This document shows positions 1-5,905 of a stretch of DNA of 12,112 nucleotides, one piece after another. The notes under the pieces were generated by a model. It was given only the letters and a program-made list of their open reading frames with translations, was not told the origin of the DNA and did not search any database. This DNA comes from Bacillota bacterium (GTDB lineage Bacteria > Bacillota > Clostridia > Oscillospirales > Ruminococcaceae): assembly GCA_023429685.1 (NCBI GenBank), contig JAEZDF010000127.1, positions 1-12,112 of the forward strand, written 5' to 3'. A program made the position numbers and the translations under genes. Each line of letters begins with the position of its first letter. Within the stretch, counting starts at the first letter, position 1.

Positions 1-562
1 CGATGCCCATAAGGATAAACTGCCCGATGTCTACACCGAAGGTTCCCGCAACGCCCAAGGGTCCGGGTGTGGGCGGTACAAGCGAGTGGGTGATTACAAG
101 CCCCGCAGCAAGCGGAACACCCAGCGCGACGATTGATTTCTTTGTGTTTTTCGACAGTGCCTTCGCAATCGGGGAAAGAATAACAAAACCGGAATCGCAG
201 AAGATGGGGATGGATACCAAAAAGCCTGTCAGCGCAAGGGCAATGCCCTCACGTTTCTTGCCAAACAGCTTTAAGAACGTCCTTGCCATCTTCTCTGCGG
301 CGCCCGAAAGCTCGAATATCTGTCCCATCATCACACCGAAGCCGATGATGATACCGATATTGCCAAGCGTTCCGCCAAAGCCCGCGGAAATGGCATCTAC
401 CGTTGCGGTTGTGCCCATGCCGCCGATTAGACCAATGGTGATGGCTGCGATGATAAGCGCGATAAATGCGTGTACCTTGGTTTTTAGGATGAGCAGGATG
501 AGTAAAACAAGACCGATAAACAATGCCAGTAGCATCTGGGTTCCGGATACAGCTACGTCCAA
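1..562 (-). CDS. GntP-family sugar-acid:H+ symporter (N-terminal 187 residues, runs off window)
   Basis: Inner-membrane permease that most likely imports the sugar acid used by the operon. The visible part shows a hydrophobic segment at residues 8-26, another at about 31-48, a glycine-rich stretch (GFGVMMGQIFELSGAAEK, from about residue 74), the GntP-type motif SIPIFCDSGFVILSPI (117-132) and HSLVPPTPGPLG (159-170), both typical of gluconate/sugar-acid permeases of this family. The family is usually about 430-450 residues, so more than half of the protein lies outside the window. The start is inferred as TTG at 560-562, preceded by AGAAGGGA; a GTG at 569-571 would add three residues but sits too close to that Shine-Dalgarno. 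It lies 201 bp after the pdxA2-like gene and has its own candidate promoter. Family is secure; substrate is inferred from neighbours. Confidence 0.9.
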   Translation of the reverse strand, partial: MDVAVSGTQMLLALFIGLVLLILLILKTKVHAFIALIIAAITIGLIGGMGTTATVDAISAGFGGTLGNIGIIIGFGVMMGQIFELSGAAEKMARTFLKLFGKKREGIALALTGFLVSIPIFCDSGFVILSPIAKALSKNTKKSIVALGVPLAAGLVITHSLVPPTPGPLGVAGTFGVDIGQFILMGI

Positions 563-656
563 AATGTACACTTCCCTTCTCAAAATACATTGAATTGCGA
601 CGTTGTGCCAAAGATCGTGATGCTGTTATGTGGGGTTGCGTTGCCCGACTGGGGGC

Positions 657-684
657 ATTATAGCAAATTAACTTAAACTGTCTG
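657..684 (-). promoter_or_regulatory. Candidate sigma-A promoter for the GntP permease gene
   Basis: On the minus strand a perfect TATAAT (657-662) is preceded, after a 16-bp spacer, by CAGACA (679-684), a weak -35 matching TTGACA at four of six positions. It lies about 95 bp before the permease start in the 201-bp gap after the dehydrogenase gene. The spacer contains the palindrome TTAACTTAA, so the promoter may be regulated separately from the operon promoter. Inferred from sequence only. Confidence 0.55.
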
Positions 685-741
685 CGAATGTCCTTGCAAA
701 AGCCATAAGTACAGGCTATTGCTCGTTTTTATTCCGACATT

Positions 742-754
742 GATTAAGTTAATC
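742..754. repeat. 13-nt perfect palindrome sharing a core with a second site at 668-676
   Basis: GATTAAGTTAATC is a perfect inverted repeat around a central G. Its core TTAA(C/G)TTAA recurs at 668-676 as TTAACTTAA, inside the spacer of the permease promoter. The two centres (748 and 672) are 76 bp apart. This may be an operator pair, but the motif is AT-rich and short. Confidence 0.45.
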
Positions 755-763
755 GACCGCCAA

Positions 764-1765
764 TTAGCGATGGGTGAATGCCGGAGAATACTTCGCCGCT
801 AGCAGTATTGCCTCAATCATACTGACGGCGCTTGCAATGCCCTTGCCCGCGATGTCTAGCGCGGTGCCGTGATCCACCGATGTGCGCAGGATGGGCATGC
901 CAAGGGTTAGCGAGATGGTGCGTTCAAAATCGAGTGTTTTGGTTGCGATGTGCCCCTGGTCGTGGTAGAGCGAGAGCACGCTATTAAACCGCCCCTGCAA
1001 TGCCATGTGGAACACCGAATCTGCGCCGATGGGACCAGTGACGTGATAGCCTTCCTGCTGAAGCTGCTCGATGGCAGGCATGACCTCGCGTACCTCCTCA
1101 TCGCCGAACAGCCCGTGCTCCCCACTGTGGGGATTAAGTCCTGCAATCGCCATGGTTCCGTCGTTGATTCCCAGTGTCCCCAGCGCCTTGGTGCAGCGTT
1201 TGACGTAATCTACAATGCGCTCTTTGGTTACCATATCGCACGCCTTTCGCAGCGACACATGGCGAGACAAAAAGAACACGCGCAGCCCGCGAACCTCAAA
1301 CATCGTCAGCGGGTCTTCGGTGCCGGTCAATTCACCGAAAATCTCGGTATGACCGATAAAATTCACACCCCCTGCCTTCAGCGACTCCTTGTTGATTGGT
1401 GTGGTGGCGACGGCATGGGCACTGCCTTCGTTGGCAAGTGCAATACTTTTTTCAATGTACTCGTATGCCGCCTTGCCGCACATACCGCTAACCTCGCCGA
1501 TGTGCAGTTTTTCCATATCAATGTTGTTGATGTTAATTAGGTTTAAAACGCCTGGGGTGTAGTCGCCCTGTTCGGGGCTTGTTATGATGTTGGTTTTGAG
1601 CGTAATACCGGTGATGCCGTAGGCGTTTTCAATGACCGCCTTGTCACCCACCACCACGCAGCGTGCGGTTTCTTGCACCTGCTTGTCCGCTACAGCGCGG
1701 ACGACGATCTCCGGTCCGATGCCTGCGGGGTCTCCGATTGGGATTGCGATAATTGGTTTATCCAT
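764..1765 (-). CDS. pdxA2: 4-phospho-D-threonate 3-dehydrogenase (PdxA2-type, PdxA family)
   Basis: Cytoplasmic NAD-dependent, divalent-metal-dependent dehydrogenase of the PdxA family. PdxA2 members oxidise 4-phospho-D-threonate (or -erythronate); the product decarboxylates to dihydroxyacetone phosphate. The 333-residue length is normal. Visible motifs are GDPAGIGPE (11-19), TTPINK (121-126), GHTE (138-141), metal-ligand histidines H169 (SRHVSL), H213 (NPHSGEHG) and H268 (YHDQGH), and DHGTALDIAG (298-307). The positions match the three zinc histidines known in E. coli PdxA. The ATG start follows AGGAAAGGGG with about 9 nt spacing. Assignment to PdxA2 rather than the vitamin B6 enzyme PdxA rests on context: a DUF1537 kinase directly upstream, a sugar-acid permease downstream and no B6 genes. 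Family certain, exact substrate inferred. Confidence 0.88.
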   Translation of the reverse strand: MDKPIIAIPIGDPAGIGPEIVVRAVADKQVQETARCVVVGDKAVIENAYGITGITLKTNIITSPEQGDYTPGVLNLININNIDMEKLHIGEVSGMCGKAAYEYIEKSIALANEGSAHAVATTPINKESLKAGGVNFIGHTEIFGELTGTEDPLTMFEVRGLRVFFLSRHVSLRKACDMVTKERIVDYVKRCTKALGTLGINDGTMAIAGLNPHSGEHGLFGDEEVREVMPAIEQLQQEGYHVTGPIGADSVFHMALQGRFNSVLSLYHDQGHIATKTLDFERTISLTLGMPILRTSVDHGTALDIAGKGIASAVSMIEAILLAAKYSPAFTHR

Positions 1766-1782
1766 GCTAGTTGTCCCCTTTC

Positions 1783-1838
1783 CTACTTCTACTATAATAT
1801 CAATTACAAAAATGTTGTTATGTCAACTACTTCTACTA
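1783..1838. repeat. Pair of identical 12-bp direct repeats between kinase and dehydrogenase genes
   Basis: CTACTTCTACTA occurs at 1783-1794 and again at 1827-1838, 44 bp apart. On the coding (minus) strand it reads TAGTAGAAGTAG; the first copy contains the kinase stop codon TAG and the second runs into the ribosome binding site of the dehydrogenase gene. Between them on the minus strand is a TTGACA but no well-spaced -10. Role unknown. Confidence 0.5.
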
Positions 1839-3140
1839 GATATATAACTTCTCCTTCAGGTAATGCACACAGGTCACCAGCGCGTTTTGGTCGCCGACCA
1901 TGCCGCCCTTTGTGACGATCTTCAGCCCGTCGTAGCGTCCACCCATCAACTCACCAAAAGCGGCAAGTGGTACCACCTCGCTGAGCAGGCGCATACCCAC
2001 CGCCTCAAACCGGCGGCACACCGCAACGGTGATATCGCCCCCGCACGAATACAACCCGCCAAAACGGCTGTCGGCAGAAATGATGATGTCGCACAGCTCG
2101 GCAATTGCGTCGTTAATGCGCTGAGAAAGGTCGTTTGAAGTGCATCCGTACCGCTGCATATATGGTTCAAACGGCACCCTGTTCTCGGGTATAAGACCCG
2201 AGCCGATGATACTGCAAACCTCAAAGCCCTCGCCCGCCTGTAATATCTCGCCCGCCACACGGCGAATCTCCGCGCTTCGGCGTTGCTCGCTCTCGAGCAG
2301 TTCGCCCACCTCAAGATACACGTTGTGTACCGGCTGAGACAGCAAGAACTGTTCCACCTGCATCCGAGTTACGGCGTTTACGCTTCCCACCGCCACCAAG
2401 ATGCGTCTGCTTGCCTGCTGCGCAATGGGAACAATGCGTTTGCGGGCAACGGTTGCGGTAAATACACCGGGGTCTACTGCGACAAACGGAACGCCGCTTG
2501 CTAATACCGCGTCGGCGCAAAGGTCGATGTCCTCCTGCGTAACGGAATCAAACAGGATGATTCGAACGCCCTGGTCGCGCAGCTCTTTTATGCGGGCGAT
2601 AACATGCGCCTCACCCTGTGTCAGGTCGTTCATCGTAATGCTCTGTACCGGATACCGGGACTGCACATCGAACAGCTCTTGGGCTTTGGAGGTTTTAATC
2701 GGGTTTTTGGGGTCCGCCGCCGCCTCGGTCTTGTGTAGGGGAAGCCCGTTTACGAGCAGATAACCACCCACCAACACGCGCCCCGACGCCGGAAAGCAGG
2801 GTACCACCATCGCGACGCAGTCGTCGCCCAGTACGTCGAGAATCGCGTCCGTTTCGCTGCCCAGGTTGCCGCGCAGGGTACTGTCGATGCGCTTGGAATA
2901 GAGTTTGACCTCGTCCGACTTTAGGATGCTTGCCACGTTAAAAACGCGGTTGTACGCAATATCTGGTTCTACACTACGGCTGTCGGTGGGGTACACGACA
3001 CAATCACAGGACGAAAGGTTTTCAAGTGATATTCGTTCTTCGTTCATTACGGTGTAGGTGGTGAGGTTGACCTTTGTCAGAAGCACGCCGGTGGCGTTTG
3101 CTCCGGTTAGGTCGTCGGCAATTACAACGCATTGCATCAT
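1836..3140 (-). CDS. dtnK: Four-carbon acid sugar kinase, DUF1537 family (D-threonate kinase-like)
   Basis: Cytoplasmic ATP-dependent kinase that phosphorylates C4 of a four-carbon sugar acid such as D-threonate or D-erythronate, supplying the substrate for the PdxA2-type enzyme encoded next. The 434-residue length is typical of the family. The N-terminal substrate-binding domain shows ADDLTGA (8-14) and KRIDSTLRGNLG (83-94). The C-terminal nucleotide-binding domain shows VAVGSVNAVTRMQ (249-261), GGD (367-369) and GGRYDGLKIVTKGGMVGD (400-417). The start ATG overlaps the stop of the deoR-type gene (ATGA), implying translational coupling; a second ATG follows immediately. No sugar-acid dehydrogenase gene of the LtnD/DenD type is visible, which favours the D-threonate route (kinase then PdxA2) over routes that oxidise first. 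The family call is strong; the symbol is a best guess. Confidence 0.87.
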   Translation of the reverse strand: MMQCVVIADDLTGANATGVLLTKVNLTTYTVMNEERISLENLSSCDCVVYPTDSRSVEPDIAYNRVFNVASILKSDEVKLYSKRIDSTLRGNLGSETDAILDVLGDDCVAMVVPCFPASGRVLVGGYLLVNGLPLHKTEAAADPKNPIKTSKAQELFDVQSRYPVQSITMNDLTQGEAHVIARIKELRDQGVRIILFDSVTQEDIDLCADAVLASGVPFVAVDPGVFTATVARKRIVPIAQQASRRILVAVGSVNAVTRMQVEQFLLSQPVHNVYLEVGELLESEQRRSAEIRRVAGEILQAGEGFEVCSIIGSGLIPENRVPFEPYMQRYGCTSNDLSQRINDAIAELCDIIISADSRFGGLYSCGGDITVAVCRRFEAVGMRLLSEVVPLAAFGELMGGRYDGLKIVTKGGMVGDQNALVTCVHYLKEKLYI

Positions 3141-3931
3141 AGCTCCTGTTCCTCCTCGTTTGGTATTGAGATGATGTTGATTCGTTTTTCCCTGATTCCC
3201 CTTTGTTCTTCTGGAGTAAATATTTTATCGGTAACAACCGCAGTGTAGTCAGACAGATTGTTGATGCGCACCATTGCGCGGCGGGAGAATTTAGACGCAT
3301 CTGCAACAAGGTAGCTTTTGCCCGAAATTCCGGTGGCAAGCCGCTTTAAAAACGCCTTTTCGATGGTCGGCGTCATAATGTTATACTCCGTATCAATCGA
3401 AGCGGCGCCGATAAACGAGATGTCCACTCGAATCTCCGAAAGCATCCGCTCGGCAAACGGACCAAGCGTGCTGCCGGTGCCCTCTTGCATCTCGCCCCCG
3501 ATAACAATGATGCGAACGCCGGTATGCGAAGCACGCCGAAACAACATGCCGGCTATCAAAATGTCGTTGGTCACTATGGTCAGGTCGCGGATACGGCACA
3601 GCCGCTCGGCAATTTGATAGGTGGTGGTGCCGGTATCCAAAAACACCGTGCTGCCCTCTCGTACCAACGCCGCGCAGTAGCTTGCAATGTTTCGCTTGGA
3701 TTGTTGGTTTGTGCTGCTTTTTGCATCGTAGTGCTGTTCGTGCTCGTTCTCGCTTTTAAGGGAGGCACCGCCGTGCAGCCGCACAATCGCACCGCTCTTG
3801 CGGCATTTCTCGAGGTCTCTGCGCACGGTCATCTCGCTGACGCCGAACTGCTGAGCGAGCTCCTCGACCTTTACAAAGCCTTGATCGTTGATTAGCTCTA
3901 AGATACGTTCAATGCGCTCCTGAGCAAGCAC
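3137..3931 (-). CDS. DeoR-family transcriptional repressor
   Basis: DNA-binding regulator, probably the local repressor of this operon, released by a phosphorylated sugar-acid intermediate. The 264-residue protein has the classic DeoR layout: an N-terminal winged helix-turn-helix (VKVEELAQQFGVSEMTVRRDL, about residues 20-40), then the DeoRC effector domain with LDTGTTTYQIAERL (98-111), VTNDI (120-124), IGGE (144-147), FIGAASID (173-180) and LVADASKF (208-215). The start codon is GTG at 3929-3931, preceded by GGGGTGG. It is the first gene of the operon and its stop overlaps the kinase start by 4 bp, so it is probably autoregulated. The actual inducer cannot be read from the sequence. Confidence 0.92.
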   Translation of the reverse strand: MLAQERIERILELINDQGFVKVEELAQQFGVSEMTVRRDLEKCRKSGAIVRLHGGASLKSENEHEQHYDAKSSTNQQSKRNIASYCAALVREGSTVFLDTGTTTYQIAERLCRIRDLTIVTNDILIAGMLFRRASHTGVRIIVIGGEMQEGTGSTLGPFAERMLSEIRVDISFIGAASIDTEYNIMTPTIEKAFLKRLATGISGKSYLVADASKFSRRAMVRINNLSDYTAVVTDKIFTPEEQRGIREKRINIISIPNEEEQEL

Positions 3932-3945
3932 GCTACCACCCCGCT

Positions 3946-3979
3946 ATGTTTTTTATTGTTCTTTTATGTTTGTTATTGT
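3946..3979 (-). promoter_or_regulatory. Candidate DeoR operator: two 14-bp direct repeats
   Basis: On the plus strand ATGTTTTTTATTGT (3946-3959) and ATGTTTGTTATTGT (3966-3979) differ at one of 14 positions and start exactly 20 bp apart, about two helical turns. They fill the space between the -10 box of the repressor promoter and the repressor start codon. Direct repeats in this position are common for DeoR-family operators. The sequence is T-rich, which raises the chance of a coincidental match. Confidence 0.55.
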
Positions 3980-3985
3980 GTTTTT

Positions 3986-4013
3986 ATTATAAGACTTCCC
4001 GCAGCAATGTCAA
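3986..4013 (-). promoter_or_regulatory. Sigma-A promoter of the sugar-acid operon
   Basis: On the minus strand a perfect TTGACA (4008-4013) is followed after 16 bp by a perfect TATAAT (3986-3991). Transcription would start near 3980, giving a leader of about 50 nt before the GTG of the repressor gene. Both hexamers match consensus, so the promoter should be strong unless repressed by the adjacent operator. Confidence 0.85.
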
Positions 4014-4206
4014 CAACCTCAATAAACATTCATGAAATTCTATATCGTTTGTATAGCTGCACTGTGCGAATTTAACAACAAATCGCATGTGAACTTCACA
4101 TTATCGAACATTATCCTCTGTTGAACATCTGTTTTTTGTTAAAATAATAACATGTTCTATCTCGCCTTTTCCTTGTACCCATATTCTATTCTGCCAAAAA
4201 ACGCAG
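4014..4206. other. Non-coding divergent intergenic region
   Basis: AT-rich DNA between the divergent promoters of the sugar-acid operon and the GNAT gene; the whole gene-free stretch runs from 3932 to 4351. It holds the palindrome at 4087-4101, a tandem ACATTATC repeat (4098-4115) and a small inverted repeat TGTTA-6-TAACA (4137-4152). No convincing reading frame or structured RNA is seen. Confidence 0.6.
4087..4101. promoter_or_regulatory. 15-nt perfect palindrome, possible regulator site
   Basis: ATGTGAA-C-TTCACAT is a perfect 7-bp inverted repeat around one base. It lies about 105 bp upstream of the predicted start of the leftward operon and about 140 bp upstream of that of the rightward GNAT gene. 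The half-site TGTGA resembles Crp/Fnr half-sites, but the gap between half-sites is 3 bp instead of 6, so another regulator is more likely. An overlapping direct repeat ACATTATC (4098-4105 and 4108-4115) follows. Confidence 0.4.
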
Positions 4207-4236
4207 TGGATTTTGTTGTGCAAATTATGGTATAAT
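4207..4236 (+). promoter_or_regulatory. Extended -10 promoter for the GNAT gene
   Basis: TGGTATAAT (4228-4236) is a perfect -10 with the extended TGn element. The -35 is poor: TGGATT at 4207-4212 with an 18-bp spacer. The predicted start near 4243 leaves a leader of about 110 nt before the GNAT start codon. The promoter probably also serves the degV-like gene, since no clear promoter is seen between the two. Confidence 0.7.
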
Positions 4237-4351
4237 GAATCCAAAGCGTTTTACTGACTTTTCATGCTCGACTGCGCCGATGGGCAGTGTGCGGCAACGC
4301 CGTGTTTTCACGTCATAATATCTGCAATAGTGGCATATCAAGGAGTATCGT

Positions 4352-4861
4352 ATGACCCAAACCTTTCGCCTTGCGACACCGGAGGATTTAAACGACGTCA
4401 CTGACTTGTTTGTCAAAGCCATTTCACATATGAACGCGCTGGGCATCCCGCAGTGGGATGAACTCTACCCAACCGCGCAGGATTTGCAAACGGACATTGA
4501 GCGCGGTGAGATGCACCTGCTTATTATTGGGGGCAGTATTGCATCCGCCGTAGTGCTCAACGAGTTTCAACAGACGGAGTACCTTGATGGGCAGTGGCGG
4601 GAGACCGCAGGGCACCACGCCGTCGTACATCGGCTTTGTGTGCATCCTGCTTTTCAGGGGCAAGGGCTTGCAACCAAAACCATGGAGCTTTCTCACGAAC
4701 TGCTGATGAAGGCTGGGTATTCGTCGGTGCGCCTTGATGCATTTTCGCGAAATCCATCCGCGCTAAAGCTGTATGCGCGGCTCGGTTATCATAAAGCGGG
4801 CACCATCATGTTACGCAAGGGGCTTTTTTACCTGTTTGAAAAACAGCTTTTGCAACGATAG
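4352..4861 (+). CDS. GNAT-family N-acetyltransferase
   Basis: Cytoplasmic acetyl-CoA-dependent acetyltransferase of unknown acceptor. The 169-residue protein has an N-terminal segment RLATPEDLNDVTDLF typical of the fold, the acetyl-CoA binding motif A at residues 92-108 (VHRLCVHPAFQGQGLAT, with the pyrophosphate loop QGQGLA at 102-107), and motif B RLDAFSRNPSALKLYARLGY (127-146). The start ATG has a near-perfect AAGGAG (4340-4345) six bases upstream. It is the first gene of a probable two-gene unit with the DegV-like gene 70 bp downstream. Nothing in the sequence identifies the substrate; small molecules, peptides or protein N-termini are all possible. Confidence 0.88.
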   Translation: MTQTFRLATPEDLNDVTDLFVKAISHMNALGIPQWDELYPTAQDLQTDIERGEMHLLIIGGSIASAVVLNEFQQTEYLDGQWRETAGHHAVVHRLCVHPAFQGQGLATKTMELSHELLMKAGYSSVRLDAFSRNPSALKLYARLGYHKAGTIMLRKGLFYLFEKQLLQR

Positions 4862-4915
4862 ATTCGTACACCTCTAAGCGGCCTCATATTCTTACATCAA
4901 ACAATAACAGATACC

Positions 4916-4922
4916 GGGAGGA
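4916..4922 (+). promoter_or_regulatory. Ribosome binding site deciding the degV start
   Basis: GGGAGGA lies only a base or less before the ATG at 4923 but 9 nt before the in-frame GTG at 4932. The GTG start therefore fits the ribosome binding site better and gives MVKITADSTCDLS, the usual DegV N-terminus. Confidence 0.7.
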
Positions 4923-4931
4923 ATGATTTTC

Positions 4932-5771
4932 GTGGTTAAAATCACCGCAGACAGTACCTGTGACTTATCACCTGAAATTATTAAAGAACTGGATATCACC
5001 CTTGCACCGCTTGGCATTGTTGTGGAGGATACCACCTACCATGACGGGGTAGACATCTTTCCCGCCGACGTATTCCGCTTTGTAGACACTGAGGGCAAAG
5101 CCTGCAAGACCTCTGCCGTAAACGTGTATGAATACGAAGCGTTGTTTCGCCGGTTTGCCGATGAGTACGACGCGGTGGTTCACATCAACATCGGCTCGGG
5201 CTTTTCCGGGTGCCACCAAAACGCGCGCGTCGCCGCCGAAGAGCTTGAGAACGTGTATGTGGTCGATTCGCAGAACCTGTCGTCCGGCAGCGGGCACCTT
5301 GTGTACGAGGCGGCGAAAATGGCCAAAGAGGGCGCTTCGGCAGCCGACATCTGCGCAAGGCTTCTTGACCTTGTCCCCCGTATTGAGGCAAGCTTTGTCA
5401 TTGACCGGTTGGATTACCTGTATAAGGGCGGTCGATGCTCTGCCCTTGCGATGCTGGGTGCAAATTTGCTGCAGCTAAAGCCTTGCATCGAGGTTATTGA
5501 CGGCAAGATGACGGTGGGTAAAAAGTACCGGGGTCGATTTGACCACTGTCTGGAGTCGTACGTTCACGACCGTTTAAGCGGACGAGATGATATTGTTTAT
5601 GAGCGGATATTCATTACCCACCCCCTGTGTACGACCGAAACGGTGGAGAAGGTGCGCAAAACGGTGGCAAAGCTTGCCCCGTTTGAGCTAATCCTCGAAA
5701 CCAACGCGGGGTGTACCGTCTCTAACCACTGCGGACCAAACACGCTTGGCGTATTGTTCATCCGCAAATAG
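4932..5771 (+). CDS. DegV family fatty-acid-binding protein (FakB-like)
   Basis: Soluble lipid-binding protein of the DegV/FakB family; characterised members present a fatty acid to the kinase FakA for phosphorylation. From the GTG start it has 279 residues, a normal length. It shows KITADSTCDLS at the N-terminus, a TS pair (60-61), GSGFSGC (88-94), DRLDYLYKGGR (158-168) and NHCGPNTLG (265-273), which correspond to family lipid-headgroup-binding motifs. The usual TSxPS is replaced by TSAVN and the SGLSGTY-type loop by SGFSGCH, so ligand choice may differ. No fakA partner is in the window. It follows the GNAT gene and ends at an intrinsic terminator. An ATG nine bases upstream is an alternative start. 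Confidence 0.88.
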   Translation: MVKITADSTCDLSPEIIKELDITLAPLGIVVEDTTYHDGVDIFPADVFRFVDTEGKACKTSAVNVYEYEALFRRFADEYDAVVHINIGSGFSGCHQNARVAAEELENVYVVDSQNLSSGSGHLVYEAAKMAKEGASAADICARLLDLVPRIEASFVIDRLDYLYKGGRCSALAMLGANLLQLKPCIEVIDGKMTVGKKYRGRFDHCLESYVHDRLSGRDDIVYERIFITHPLCTTETVEKVRKTVAKLAPFELILETNAGCTVSNHCGPNTLGVLFIRK

Positions 5772-5790
5772 GTCGCTTTACAGCTTACAC

Positions 5791-5834
5791 AAAAGGTCTT
5801 ACGGGCTAGAAGCTTTTCACCGTAAGCCTTTTTT
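5791..5834 (+). terminator. Intrinsic terminator after the degV-like gene
   Basis: GGTCTTACGG (5795-5804) pairs with CCGTAAGCC (5820-5828) with one bulged T, and flanking AAAA/TTTT extends the stem. The hairpin is followed by six T (5829-5834). It begins 20 bp after the stop codon and separates this unit from the MFS gene. Confidence 0.82.
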
Positions 5835-5861
5835 GTTACTTCTTTTTTTGCTGTTTATACT
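5833..5861 (+). promoter_or_regulatory. Sigma-A promoter for the MFS transporter gene
   Basis: TTGTTA (5833-5838), 17-bp spacer, TATACT (5856-5861). It overlaps the end of the preceding terminator's T-run and lies 45 bp before the MFS start codon, a compact arrangement giving the transporter its own transcript. Confidence 0.65.
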
Positions 5862-5905
5862 AATTCTGTTCAACTACAAGTTGACTTTCATTTTGGAGGA
5901 TACAA

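Noticed and set aside
3..593. Plus-strand open frame of 196 codons at the left end
   Set aside because: It is the antisense of the GntP permease reading frame, which has clear family motifs on the minus strand; the plus frame resembles no known protein.
950..1540. Plus-strand open frame of 196 codons opposite pdxA2
   Set aside because: Shadow of the PdxA-family gene, caused by codon bias; no family features.
1798..1826. Possible promoter upstream of pdxA2 with TTGACA and TATTAT
   Set aside because: The spacer between them would be about 21 bp, and hexamers at the normal 16-18 bp spacing are poor, so it is not called.
4241..4254. CCAAAGCGTTTTAC, resembling a catabolite-responsive element
   Set aside because: Only the central AAAGCGTTTT matches; the outer conserved bases of the CcpA site are wrong on both sides.
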